Positions 35,593 to 43,497 are shown, numbered from the stretch's first letter. The stretch is 64,000 nt of DNA from Conexibacter woesei Iso977N (GCF_000424625.1 NZ_AUKG01000001.1:2046001-2110000), one strand, 5' to 3'. Notes: generated from the sequence alone by a model not told the origin. Numbers and translations: made by a program.

Positions 35593-36315
35593 ATGGGGAA
35601 GAGGATCATGCCGCGCGCGGCGCTCTGCGCTGCCATCGTCGCCGTCGTTCCGGCGCTGTCCGCCTGTGGGGGCGTCAAGGACCCACAGCCTGACGTCGTC
35701 GCGGGCAAGCAGCTGTTCGTGCAGAAGTGCGGTGCGTGCCACACGCTCAACCGCGCGAACACGAAGGGCACGCAGGGCCCGGACCTGGACGACGCGTTCC
35801 AGCAGTCGCTGAAGGAGGGCTTCGGCGAGACCGCTGTGCGCGGCGTCGTCTACAAGCAGATCCTCTATCCGAACCGGCTGAAGAACGCCCAGGGCATCAA
35901 GATGCCCGCCAAGCTCGTCAGCGGCCAGGACGCGCACGACGTCGCCGCCTACGTCGCCAGCGTCGCCGCCAAGAGCGGCAGGGACAGCGGCAGGCTCGCG
36001 AGCGCCGTGAGGGCCGCCGGCGGCGGCACCGCCGTCGAGAAGAACGGCACCATCTCGATCCCCGCCGACCCCAACGGCCAGCTCGCCTACACCTACGCGA
36101 AGGCGACCGGCAGCACCGGCCCCGTGACGATCGCGATGCCCAACAGGTCCGGCACGGGCCACGACATCGTCATCGACGGCCTCGGCAAGGGCTCCGTGGT
36201 CTCGAAGGGCGTCTCGTCCTTCAAGGCGACCCTCAGGCCCGGCAAGTACACCTACTACTGCTCCGTCCCCGGCCACCGCGCCGCGGGCATGCAGGGCACG
36301 CTGACGGTCAGGTAG
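35593..36315 (+). CDS. Lipoprotein with fused cytochrome c and cupredoxin domains
   Basis: 240 residues. The lipoprotein signal ends in LSAC (Cys near 25). A small class I cytochrome c domain follows, with haem motif KCGACH near residue 46 and a Met ligand candidate in GIKMPAKLV. The C-terminal third is plastocyanin-like: a GHDIVID His ligand near 195, and YYCSVPGHRAAGMQGTLTV near 221-239 supplying the Cys-His-Met copper ligands. It would carry electrons on the outer face of the membrane, plausibly to the nearby oxidases at 37-47 kb. I know no exact named homologue. Confidence 0.85.
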   Translation: MGKRIMPRAALCAAIVAVVPALSACGGVKDPQPDVVAGKQLFVQKCGACHTLNRANTKGTQGPDLDDAFQQSLKEGFGETAVRGVVYKQILYPNRLKNAQGIKMPAKLVSGQDAHDVAAYVASVAAKSGRDSGRLASAVRAAGGGTAVEKNGTISIPADPNGQLAYTYAKATGSTGPVTIAMPNRSGTGHDIVIDGLGKGSVVSKGVSSFKATLRPGKYTYYCSVPGHRAAGMQGTLTVR

Positions 36316-36348
36316 CGCCCGCGCGCGCCGCGGGCGATGACGGGCGGA

Positions 36349-36795
36349 TCAGCGCCGCCTCGACAGCGCGTCCCCGGATTCTGGAAGGTGTAGGCGTCGC
36401 TGGGTGAGGTCGAGCCCGCCGTGCTCGGCGATCAGCTCGAAGTCGCGGTCGATGTGGACGAGGCCGTAGCCGTGCTGATGGGCGAGTGCGGCGGTGAGCA
36501 GGTCGGCGACCGGGCGGCGGTGGTGCTCCGGGCCGGCGAGCGCGAGCCGCTCCATCATCTGCGCGGCGAGACGGACCGTCTCGTCGTCGGGCGCGACGAT
36601 CGCCACGGCGTCGCGCAGCTGCGCGTGCTCGGCGGCGACGGCGGCGCCCTGCGGCCCGGTCAGCAGCTCCAGCAGCACCGGCCCGGAGAGGACGAGCTCG
36701 TGGGCGTCGTCCTCCTCCAGCAGCGCCTTGAGCTGGTCGCGGACCTCGGGGATCCCGCGCCGTGACCAGGCGGACGTGTCGACCAGCCACCGCAT
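36349..36795 (-). CDS. PIN-domain ribonuclease toxin (VapC-like)
   Basis: 148 residues. RWLVDTSAWSRR at the N-terminus contains the first PIN acidic residue (Asp6). LSGPVLLELLTGP carries the Glu, and RPVADLLTAALAHQHGYGLVHIDRDFELIAEH carries two further acidic residues, giving the four-acid Mg2+ site expected of VapC nucleases. The ATG overlaps the upstream gene's TGA by one base (TGATG), the usual antitoxin-toxin coupling. Confidence 0.87.
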   Translation of the reverse strand: MRWLVDTSAWSRRGIPEVRDQLKALLEEDDAHELVLSGPVLLELLTGPQGAAVAAEHAQLRDAVAIVAPDDETVRLAAQMMERLALAGPEHHRRPVADLLTAALAHQHGYGLVHIDRDFELIAEHGGLDLTQRRLHLPESGDALSRRR

Positions 36796-37226
36796 CAGGC
36801 GAGCGGGTCGTCGGCGGTCTCGATGTCGTCGACGACGTCCTGCGCGGTCAGGCCGGGGGAGGGCCGGGTCGTGTCGAGCAGCGCGAGCTGGCGCCGCCGG
36901 CGCAGCGCCCGGTGCTGCACGACGCTCGCGTGGTCGAGCTGCGCGCGGACGCGATCGACCACGTCCTGAGGGAGGTCCAGCGTGTCGATGGCCTGCCGGA
37001 TCGCCACCTCGAACGTCGCCCGTGGGTCGGCCGGTGTCGCGTCGCCGTGCAGCTCGGCTCGCGCCATCTGCTCCAACACCGCCTCGAAGATCTCGCCCTC
37101 GAAGATCGCCCACCGCGCGACGCCCGCCCGTGCGACATCGCCGGGCCGGCGTCCGGCCAGCCGCGTCAGCGTGCGATCCATCGCCTCGTCGACCACCAGG
37201 CCCACGCGTGGATGCGGAGACGGCAT
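36795..37226 (-). CDS. Putative antitoxin, atypically long (VapB-like position)
   Basis: 143 residues, immediately upstream of and coupled to the PIN toxin. The N-terminus (VGLVVDEAMDRTLTRLAGRRPGDVARAG) could be a ribbon-helix-helix or AbrB-like DNA-binding segment. The rest is a long helical body with no family I can name, ending in an acidic tail (VVDDIETADDPLA) that may cover the toxin site. VapB antitoxins are normally 70-90 residues. The start at ATG 37226 is fixed by TACACT 6 nt upstream. Confidence 0.68.
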   Translation of the reverse strand: MPSPHPRVGLVVDEAMDRTLTRLAGRRPGDVARAGVARWAIFEGEIFEAVLEQMARAELHGDATPADPRATFEVAIRQAIDTLDLPQDVVDRVRAQLDHASVVQHRALRRRRQLALLDTTRPSPGLTAQDVVDDIETADDPLA

Positions 37227-37232
37227 CGGCCG

Positions 37233-37249
37233 AGTGTAACACCGGGTGT
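37233..37249 (-). promoter_or_regulatory. Promoter and palindromic operator of the toxin-antitoxin pair
   Basis: On the minus strand the -10 TACACT (37233-37238) lies 6 nt before the antitoxin ATG. It abuts an 11-nt inverted repeat ACACC-G-GGTGT (37239-37249), a natural site for autorepression by the antitoxin-toxin complex. Confidence 0.5.
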
Positions 37250-37273
37250 CGCACCGCACCCCTTAACGACGAA

Positions 37274-37298
37274 GGGCGGCGCCCTCAGTGCGCCGCCC
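37274..37298. terminator. Terminator hairpin at the end of the first cox operon
   Basis: A 9-bp perfect stem (GGGCGGCGC with GCGCCGCCC) and 7-nt loop lie 31 nt past the stop of the 57-aa cox gene on the minus strand, before the antitoxin promoter. Confidence 0.65.
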
Positions 37299-37328
37299 CA
37301 TCGTCACGCGCGTCCGTGCGCGGCTGCC

Positions 37329-37502
37329 TCAGGTGAGGAGTCTGATGAGGACGATCAGGAGGATGATCGTCCCGAAGATCGCGATCGTGCCGAGCAGGAC
37401 GTTGAACGCCGCCGCCTCGGACCGGAACGGGGCCAGCACGCGCTGCAGCAGCGCGTTCCAGTCGCGGCCCGTCGGCTCGTCGCTCACGCCCGGCGTGCTC
37501 AC
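37329..37502 (-). CDS. 57-residue single-span subunit of the first cytochrome oxidase operon
   Basis: A short protein with a polar N-terminus (VSTPGVSDEPTGRDWNALL) and one C-terminal membrane helix (FNVLLGTIAIFGTIILLIVLIRLL). The GTG start overlaps the coxC stop (GTGA). Position and shape suggest a small accessory or subunit IV-like component of the oxidase. I do not recognise the family. Confidence 0.65.
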   Translation of the reverse strand: MSTPGVSDEPTGRDWNALLQRVLAPFRSEAAAFNVLLGTIAIFGTIILLIVLIRLLT

Positions 37503-38143
37503 AGCACGTACACCGACGTGTACACGACGATCCACATCACGTCGACGAAGTGCCAGTAGATCCCGGGGATCTCGACGCCGTGGTGCTCCTCGGGCGAGAA
37601 GTGGCCCCTGAAGGAGCGCACCGTCACCATCCCGAGCAGGATCAGGCCGATCGTCACGTGCGCGCCGTGCAGCCCGGTCAGCGAGAAGAACACCGTCGCC
37701 TGCGCGAAGTCCTGCGGCTTCATGCCGATGTGGACGTACTCGTTGATCTGGATGAACAGGAACGTCAGCCCGAGCAGGAACGTCGCCGACATGCCCGCCT
37801 GCAGCCCGAAGCGGTTGCCGTTCTTGATCGACGTCTGCGCCCAGTGCAACGTCAACGAGGACGACACCAGGATCGCCGTGTTGAAGCCCGCGACGGCGAC
37901 GGGGAGCTTGTGCCCGTCGACCGGGAACCAGTGCTGCCCGTGGTAGCCGTGGCCCACGACGCGGATGAAGAAGTACGCCGTGAAGAAGGCCCCGAAGACC
38001 ATGATCTCCGAGATGATGAACAACATCATCCCGAGCAGCGCGGGCTCGACCCGCGAGCTGCGGTTGGCCGCCGGCGGCCCGTGGTGGTCGTGGCCGTGAT
38101 CGCCCTCGTGGGCGTGACCGGCGGCGATCGAAGCGGCTTCCAT
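37499..38143 (-). CDS. coxC: Cytochrome c oxidase subunit III
   Basis: 214 residues, five membrane helices. The N-terminus is His/Asp-rich (HAHEGDHGHDHHG, residues 10-22), a likely copper-binding tail. Subunit III landmarks include GMMLFIISEIMVFGAFFTAYF, QINEYVHIGM, TGLHGAHVTIGLI and the C-terminal YWHFVDVMWIVVYTSVYVL. It follows the stress-protein-like gene by 7 nt. It is the only coxC in the window, so it may serve one or both oxidases. Confidence 0.94.
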   Translation of the reverse strand: MEAASIAAGHAHEGDHGHDHHGPPAANRSSRVEPALLGMMLFIISEIMVFGAFFTAYFFIRVVGHGYHGQHWFPVDGHKLPVAVAGFNTAILVSSSLTLHWAQTSIKNGNRFGLQAGMSATFLLGLTFLFIQINEYVHIGMKPQDFAQATVFFSLTGLHGAHVTIGLILLGMVTVRSFRGHFSPEEHHGVEIPGIYWHFVDVMWIVVYTSVYVL

Positions 38144-38150
38144 GGTTCTC

Positions 38151-38993
38151 CTACGCGGCGTTGGCGGCGGCGCGATCCGCCGTCTCGATGTGCTCGACGG
38201 GCTTGTTGGTGACCTTGCGCACGCGCTCGATCAGGTCCGCGCGCAGCCAGCCGGAGCGGGTCGCGGGCAGGGTGGAGATGACGATGTCGTCGACGCGGAA
38301 GAACTGCAGCGCGTTCATCGTCGCCGTGTACGGATCCGGGTCGCCGATCATGCCCGCCGCGATCAGCCCCTCGCTGACCAGCCGGTCCACGACCTGCGCC
38401 ATCCGCGCCCGGGCGCGCGCCGCGTGCTGGCCCTCGCCGCCCTCCTGCGGGACGATCACGATGAACAGCGACCCGCGCGGGTCGTCGCCGGCCCTGGCCT
38501 TCAGGGAGTTCAACAGCTCGTCGCCCGACGCCGTCTTGGCGGCCACGACCAGCGTGACCTTGAACGGGATGCCCTCGGCGTCGATGTCCTGGACCACATG
38601 CTGGACCGGCAGGCCCGAGGCCTGCTCGATGCGCTCGATCAGGTCGCGCCGCAGCCAGCCCGACACCGTCGCCGGGTAGGTCGAGACGATGATCTCGTCC
38701 GGGTGGTGCTCGGCGACCGCGTCCATCGTCGCGGTGTACGGGTCGGTGTCGCCGATGTCGCCGATCGCGCTGATCCCCTGATCGCGCAGGAACCGCCGCG
38801 CCAGGTCGATCCGGACCTTCGCCGCGTCGAAGACGAAGTCGTCGTAGATGATGTTGCCGTGCTTGGGCTTGTTGCGCGGCACGCACACGATCACGCGCGT
38901 GTCCTCGCCGCCCGCCGCCGCGCGCTCCTTGACGACGTCAAGAAGCCCGGCGCCCGCCAACGTCTCGTTGGCCACGACCAAGATGGTGCTCAT
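38151..38993 (-). CDS. Tandemly duplicated universal-stress-protein-like protein inside the cox operon
   Basis: 280 residues in two similar halves. Each half ends with DPYTATM (84-90 and 220-226), then D-(E/D)-I-(I/V)-(V/I)-ST and SGWLRRDLIERI (111-122) or SGWLRADLIERV (247-258), followed by PVQH or PVEH. The start, MSTILVVANETL, resembles the first strand of the Usp/HUP nucleotide-binding fold. No membrane segment. It lies between coxA and coxC with short gaps (16 and 7 nt), so it is made with the oxidase. Role unknown; nucleotide or stress sensing is a guess. Confidence 0.7.
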   Translation of the reverse strand: MSTILVVANETLAGAGLLDVVKERAAAGGEDTRVIVCVPRNKPKHGNIIYDDFVFDAAKVRIDLARRFLRDQGISAIGDIGDTDPYTATMDAVAEHHPDEIIVSTYPATVSGWLRRDLIERIEQASGLPVQHVVQDIDAEGIPFKVTLVVAAKTASGDELLNSLKARAGDDPRGSLFIVIVPQEGGEGQHAARARARMAQVVDRLVSEGLIAAGMIGDPDPYTATMNALQFFRVDDIVISTLPATRSGWLRADLIERVRKVTNKPVEHIETADRAAANAA

Positions 38994-39009
38994 GAGTTCC
39001 CGCTCCTCA

Positions 39010-40923
39010 TCACTCGGTGGGTGGCTGGGCGTGGGTGCCCGCCGGGGTCGCCTTGGCCTCGGCCGGGGCCGCCGGCCCGAAGATCCCGTGCACCGCGCCC
39101 GGCACGCCGTACTCGTACGGCCCGCCGACGACGGTCGGGATCTCGTCGAAGTTGAACACCGGCGGCGGCGAGCTGACCTGCCACTCGAGCGTGAGCGCAC
39201 GCCAGGGGTTGGCCACCGCCCGCGCGCCACCGCGCCAGGACGCGATCATGTTGTAGGCGAAGATCAGCATGCTCAAGCCCAGCGCGAACGAGGCCAGCGA
39301 GATGATCAGGTTCCACGTCGCGAACTGGTCGGCGTAGTCGGCCACGCGCCGCGGCATGCCCTGCACGCCGATCAGGTGCATGGGGGCGAACGTCGCGTTG
39401 AAGAAGATCAGCGTCGTCCAGAAGTGGAGCTTGCCGAGCCTCTCGTCGTACATCCGGCCCGTCATCTTCGGGAACCAGTAGTAGACGCCGGCGAAGATCG
39501 TGAACAGCGAGCCGCCGAACAGCACGTAGTGGATGTGGGCGACGATGAAGTACGTGTCGCTGACGTGGATGTCCAGCGGGATCATCGCGAGCATCACGCC
39601 CGAGATCCCGCCGCAGGTGAACATGCACAGGAAGCCGAGCGCGAACAGCATCGGCGTGTCCAGCCGCAGCACCCCTCGCCACAGCGTCGCCAGCCACGAG
39701 AAGATCTTGATGCCGGTCGGCACCGCGATGATCGCCGTGGTCACCATCATCGGGATCCGGATCCACGACTGCATGCCCGAGACGAACATGTGGTGGGCCC
39801 AGACCGTGAAGCCGAGGACGACGATCGCCAGCAGCGAGAAGGCCATCATCCGGTAGCCGAAGATCGGCTTGCGCGCCTTCACCGACAGGACCTCGGAGAC
39901 GATCCCGAAGCCCGGCAACATCATGATGTAGACCGCCGGGTGGCTGTAGAACCAGAAGACGTGCTGGTACATCAGCACGTCGCCGCCCTTGTCGGCGTCG
40001 AAGAAGTGGAAGCCGAGCGCGTAGTCCAGCAACACGAAGAACTGCGACGCGGCGATGAACGGCGTGGCGATCACGACGAGCAGCGAGGTCGAGAAGTTCG
40101 CCCACGCCAGCAGCGGCATCCGGAAGAACGACATGCCCGGCGCGCGCATCGTGATGATCGTGACCAGGAAGTTCAGCGCGGTCGCGATCGACGACGCGCC
40201 CGCGAACTGCACGGCGATCGTGAAGAACATCTGCCCGAGTGGCGCCGTGGTCGAGAGCGGCGCGTACGCCGTCCAGCCCGACGCGAACGACCCGCCCGGC
40301 GCGAAGAACGACGCCAGCATCAGGACGCCGGCGCACGGCAGCAGCCAGAACGACAGCGCGTTCAGCCGCGGGAACGCCATGTCCGGCGCGCCGATCATCA
40401 GCGGCAGGACGAAGTTCGCCAGCCCGGCGAACACGGGGATGATGAACAGGAAGATCAGGATCGACGCGTGGACCGAGAACAGCCCGTTGAACGTGTTGGC
40501 GTCCACGAACTGGCGCCCCGGCTCCGCGAGCTCGGCGCGCATCAGCATCGCCATCAGCCCGCCCACGAACAGGAAGAAGAACGAGTGGACGGTGTACTGG
40601 ATCCCGATGACCTTGTGGTCGGTGTTCGGGCGGAAGTAGTCCTTCCACGACGTCGCGCCGTGCGAGGAGTGGTCCTCGGGACGCGTCGGCTTGCCCGCCG
40701 CCCAGTAGAACCAGTAGTCGAAGCAGCCCAGACCGATCAGGAACGCGATCGGCAGCGCGAACATCCCGATCAGGATGAACGACTCGGCCTCGAGGAAGTG
40801 CCTGTAGAAGCTGTGGCCGTAGAGCATCCGGACCAGCCACGAGATCCCGACGCTGAACGCGGCCGCGATCAACATGTAGAACGCGGCCCGGTACCAACCG
40901 GCCTGCCGCACCTTGACGGTCAC
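39010..40923 (-). CDS. coxA: Cytochrome c oxidase subunit I, A2-type
   Basis: 637 residues. An N-terminal extension with two extra membrane helices (about 12-66) precedes the 12-helix core, whose first landmark is the haem a ligand region (NGLFSVHASILIF). The Cu-B/Tyr motif reads WFYSHPAVYIMMLPG: Tyr-Ser replaces the Gly-Glu of A1 enzymes. This is the signature of A2-type oxidases, which lack the D-channel glutamate. WAHHMF gives the Cu-B histidine pair and HIHYVLFGG the haem ligands. GTG start in overlap with coxB. Confidence 0.94.
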   Translation of the reverse strand: MTVKVRQAGWYRAAFYMLIAAAFSVGISWLVRMLYGHSFYRHFLEAESFILIGMFALPIAFLIGLGCFDYWFYWAAGKPTRPEDHSSHGATSWKDYFRPNTDHKVIGIQYTVHSFFFLFVGGLMAMLMRAELAEPGRQFVDANTFNGLFSVHASILIFLFIIPVFAGLANFVLPLMIGAPDMAFPRLNALSFWLLPCAGVLMLASFFAPGGSFASGWTAYAPLSTTAPLGQMFFTIAVQFAGASSIATALNFLVTIITMRAPGMSFFRMPLLAWANFSTSLLVVIATPFIAASQFFVLLDYALGFHFFDADKGGDVLMYQHVFWFYSHPAVYIMMLPGFGIVSEVLSVKARKPIFGYRMMAFSLLAIVVLGFTVWAHHMFVSGMQSWIRIPMMVTTAIIAVPTGIKIFSWLATLWRGVLRLDTPMLFALGFLCMFTCGGISGVMLAMIPLDIHVSDTYFIVAHIHYVLFGGSLFTIFAGVYYWFPKMTGRMYDERLGKLHFWTTLIFFNATFAPMHLIGVQGMPRRVADYADQFATWNLIISLASFALGLSMLIFAYNMIASWRGGARAVANPWRALTLEWQVSSPPPVFNFDEIPTVVGGPYEYGVPGAVHGIFGPAAPAEAKATPAGTHAQPPTE

Positions 40924-42050
40924 TTGGCCGCCACCTCCTCGAGGTACTTGACGAGCGCGTCGATCTCCGCCGCGTTGAGCAGCCTGGTGTAGTTGCCCGG
41001 CATGATGTTGGCGTCGAAGCCCTTGGCGATCTCGGCGTTCGGGTCCTCGATCGACTGCTTGATGAACGCCGCGTCCTTGCCCCTCAGGACCTGGTTGAGG
41101 TCCGGGCCGACGCCGCCGGCCGTGCCCGCGTCGGCGAGCCTGTGGCAGCCGCCGCAGGCGGTCGCGCCGGTCGTCGCCTCACCCTGCGTGAAGAGCTTCT
41201 TGGCGTCGACCGCGGGGGTCGCCGCTCCGGCGCCGCCGGCCGCCGTGCCGGAGCCCGCGGCGGGGGCGCTGCCGCCGGCCGCGTTGGCCACCATCTTCCT
41301 GACCCAGGCGGCGTAGGCGTCCTTGGGCAGCACGTGCGCGGTGTTGCGCATGAACGCGTGCCCGAGGCCGCAGAGCTCGGCGCAGACCACCGGGTATTCG
41401 CCGAGCTTGATCGGCGTGATCCGGTAGTGGGTGACGATGCCCGGGACGGCGTCGATCTTCATCCGCCAGGCCGGGACCCAGAAGTCGTGCAGGACGTCCT
41501 GCGTCCTGACGTTGAACCTGACCGACTCGCCGATCGGGACGTAGAGCTGAGCGCTCGTGAACCTCTTGCCGCCCTCGGCGTAGTCGAAGGTCCAGTTGAA
41601 CTGCTGGCCCTCGACCGTGATCTGGCGCTCGATGCCGGAGGCCGGGGCCTTCTCGACGTCGTGCAGCGTCACGTAGGCGTAGGAGCACAGCGCGATCAGC
41701 ATGATCGCCGGGATCGCCGTCCAGACGACCTCGAGCTTCGTGTTGCCGTGGATCGGCGGGCCGTCGAGGTTCTCCTCCCCAGGCCGCATGCGGAAGTCCC
41801 GCGCCGCGAACAGCACGACGGTCGTCACGAGGACGAACACCGGGACCGAGCAGATGATCAACACGTCCCAGAACGTGTCGATCCTCTCGGCCTGCTTCGA
41901 ACCCTGTGTCGGGAACCAGTTGATGACGAGCCCGAGGGCGATTCCCAGTGCAGACGCTATGAGGCCGACGACAACCATCTGCGTGATGGTGCGCCGGCCT
42001 CCCCGTCCACCCAGGGGATCGGCCTCCGCTCGAGTGCTCTCCTCACCCAT
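40920..42050 (-). CDS. coxB: Cytochrome c oxidase subunit II with fused cytochrome c
   Basis: 376 residues. Two membrane helices (about 24-45 and 62-83) precede the cupredoxin domain with the Cu-A site VCAELCGLGHAFM (near 225-237). A Gly/Ala-rich linker (258-285) leads to a C-terminal cytochrome c with haem motif ACGGCHRL (near 300) and Met ligand candidate NIMPGNY. This caa3 arrangement lets the enzyme take electrons through its own haem c. First gene of the operon; the ATG is 9 nt after TAGGAT. Confidence 0.95.
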   Translation of the reverse strand: MGEESTRAEADPLGGRGGRRTITQMVVVGLIASALGIALGLVINWFPTQGSKQAERIDTFWDVLIICSVPVFVLVTTVVLFAARDFRMRPGEENLDGPPIHGNTKLEVVWTAIPAIMLIALCSYAYVTLHDVEKAPASGIERQITVEGQQFNWTFDYAEGGKRFTSAQLYVPIGESVRFNVRTQDVLHDFWVPAWRMKIDAVPGIVTHYRITPIKLGEYPVVCAELCGLGHAFMRNTAHVLPKDAYAAWVRKMVANAAGGSAPAAGSGTAAGGAGAATPAVDAKKLFTQGEATTGATACGGCHRLADAGTAGGVGPDLNQVLRGKDAAFIKQSIEDPNAEIAKGFDANIMPGNYTRLLNAAEIDALVKYLEEVAAK

Positions 42051-42059
42051 AGCCCGGCG

Positions 42060-42065
42060 ATCCTA
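42060..42065 (-). promoter_or_regulatory. Leaderless -10 element (TAGGAT) for the first cox operon
   Basis: On the minus strand TAGGAT is 9 nt before the coxB ATG at 42050. Confidence 0.55.
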
Positions 42066-42197
42066 TGCGGCCTGACCGACGCAAAGCAACGCCTGACCGT
42101 GTCGGATGACGTTCTGAGCTGTTGTGAACCTGCCCAGGCGGCGAGACGCCGCGGCGAAAACGGGCGCGGCGTGGGGCGGAGAACCGGCTGAACGCGG

Positions 42198-42593
42198 TTA
42201 GGCGACGGCGCCGTCAGGCGCCGTGGTGACTGCGTCGGCGCGCGCGAAGCGGCCGTTGGCGCGGTAGTCCGACGGGGCGATCCCGTGGTGGCGGCGGAAC
42301 GCCTTGGCGAACTGGGCGGGCTGGCGATACCCGACTCGGTGGGCGACGTCGCGGACCGTCAGGCCCCGGATCCTCAGCAGCTCTGCCGCGCGCTCCATGC
42401 GCACGGCGGTCAGGTGCTCGCGGAACGTCGTGTCGCCGATCTCGGAGTAGGCGCGCTGGAGCTGGCGTCTGGACGAGGCCACGCGCCGGGCGATGTCGTC
42501 GAGCGACAGGTCCGAGGCGTACTCGTTCTCGACGATGGCGACCGCGTCCTCGAAGAGGCTGGTCCGCAGGCGGATGGTGGCTGGTCGGTGCAT
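42198..42593 (-). CDS. AraC-family transcriptional regulator (HTH domain only)
   Basis: 131 residues, nearly all the two-helix-turn-helix AraC DNA-binding domain: AVAIVENEYASDLSLDDIARRVASSRRQLQRAY, then FREHLTAVRMERAAELL, RDVAHRVGYRQPAQFAKAFRRHHGIAPSDYR. No ligand or dimerisation domain, like MarA/SoxS-type proteins. The chosen ATG is at 42593; an upstream GTG (42620 region) is possible. It is divergent from a CBS gene and sits between the two oxidase loci, so it may regulate one of them; that is inference. Confidence 0.88.
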   Translation of the reverse strand: MHRPATIRLRTSLFEDAVAIVENEYASDLSLDDIARRVASSRRQLQRAYSEIGDTTFREHLTAVRMERAAELLRIRGLTVRDVAHRVGYRQPAQFAKAFRRHHGIAPSDYRANGRFARADAVTTAPDGAVA

Positions 42594-42656
42594 GGCGTCT
42601 CGGGGGATACGTGGCACGTTGGCCTTCGGATCATCGGCTACCCGCGGGCCCGTTGC

Positions 42657-42706
42657 GATAGTGGCAGTTGATGCTATCTTGCAGCTTGAGTCAATCGTTG
42701 CAAGCT
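42657..42706. promoter_or_regulatory. AT-richer divergent regulatory region between araC-like and CBS genes
   Basis: This stretch is clearly AT-richer than its surroundings. It contains GATAG...CTATC (42657-42661 and 42674-42678) and a direct repeat TTGCAGCT (42679-42686) / TTGCAAGCT (42698-42706) spaced about one to two helical turns. These could be the AraC-type operator half-sites. A Shine-Dalgarno AAGGAG follows at 42728-42733, 10 nt before the CBS ATG. Confidence 0.4.
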
Positions 42707-42743
42707 CGATCTCGAAACTGGAACGCGAAGGAGCGAATGACGG

Positions 42744-43175
42744 ATGCAGGTGCGTGACGGCATGAGCAGCATGGTCCTCAGCGTGGGACCGGGCCACACC
42801 CTCCGCGAGGCGGCCAGGGCGATGGCCGACCGCAGGGTCGGCGCGGCCGTGGTGCTGGACCCTGACGCCATGGGGCCGGGGATCCTGACCGAGCGCGACG
42901 TGCTCGACGCGATCGGGAGGGGCCAGGACGTCGACACCGAGCGCGTCGGCGACCACCTGACCCAGGAGGTCGTCTTCGCCTCTCCGGACTGGTCGCTCGA
43001 GGAGGCCGCCGCCGCGATGGTACGCGGCAACTTCCGCCACCTCATCGTCACCGAGAGCGGCGAGATCCGCGGCATCCTCTCGGTCCGCGACGTGGTCCGC
43101 TGCTGGACCGACGATGGCGCGATCTGCGACGTCCCGGAATCCGTCGGCGCGGGCGAGAGCCGCTTCGCGCGCTGA
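42744..43175 (+). CDS. Two-CBS-domain protein
   Basis: 143 residues: CBS 1 about 2-60 (VRDGMSSMVLSVGPGHTLREAARAM... GILTERDVLDAI), CBS 2 about 67-125 (VGDHLTQEVVFASPDWSLEEAAAAM... GILSVRDVVRCW), then a short polar tail. A probable adenosine-ligand sensor without a fused effector. It differs from the CBS protein at 24.5 kb in having a short linker. Preceded by a good Shine-Dalgarno (AAGGAG), so it is not leaderless. It ends before a strong bidirectional terminator. Confidence 0.88.
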   Translation: MQVRDGMSSMVLSVGPGHTLREAARAMADRRVGAAVVLDPDAMGPGILTERDVLDAIGRGQDVDTERVGDHLTQEVVFASPDWSLEEAAAAMVRGNFRHLIVTESGEIRGILSVRDVVRCWTDDGAICDVPESVGAGESRFAR

Positions 43176-43201
43176 GCGCCGCCACAAAGCCTCCTGAACG
43201 A

Positions 43202-43231
43202 CGAAGGGCGGGCCGAGAGGCCCGCCCTTCG
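43202..43231. terminator. Bidirectional terminator hairpin
   Basis: A perfect 13-bp stem (CGAAGGGCGGGCC with GGCCCGCCCTTCG) and GAGA loop separate the CBS gene from the convergent end of the second cox operon. Confidence 0.75.
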
Positions 43232-43254
43232 CGTGTTCAAGAGACTCGGTGCGC

Positions 43255-43497
43255 CTAGTGGTGCTCGTGGCCGTCGCCGTGGTGCAGCGGCAGCTCGGCG
43301 ATGTCGCGGCGGGTGTCGGCGATCCAGCGGATCATCGTCCACAGCGCGAGGATGCCGCCGGCGATGGTCAGCCACCACGTCGTGGTCACGCCGACCAGGG
43401 CGGCGGTGATGCCGATCGTCAGCAGCAGCGGCTGGATCGAGCCGCCGGGGAGGTGGATCTCCTCGCCGACGGGCGGGAGCTGCGGGTCGCGGCTCAT
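43255..43497 (-). CDS. 80-residue small oxidase subunit (subunit IV-like), His-rich tail
   Basis: An 80-residue protein with a polar head (MSRDPQLPPVGEEIHLPGGS), two membrane helices (about 22-40 and 42-60) and a C-terminus ending LPLHHGDGHEHH. It is similar in size and layout to actinobacterial cytochrome oxidase subunit IV proteins. The ATG overlaps the stop of the 36-aa gene (ATGA on the minus strand). It is the last gene of the second cox locus. Confidence 0.7.
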   Translation of the reverse strand: MSRDPQLPPVGEEIHLPGGSIQPLLLTIGITAALVGVTTTWWLTIAGGILALWTMIRWIADTRRDIAELPLHHGDGHEHH

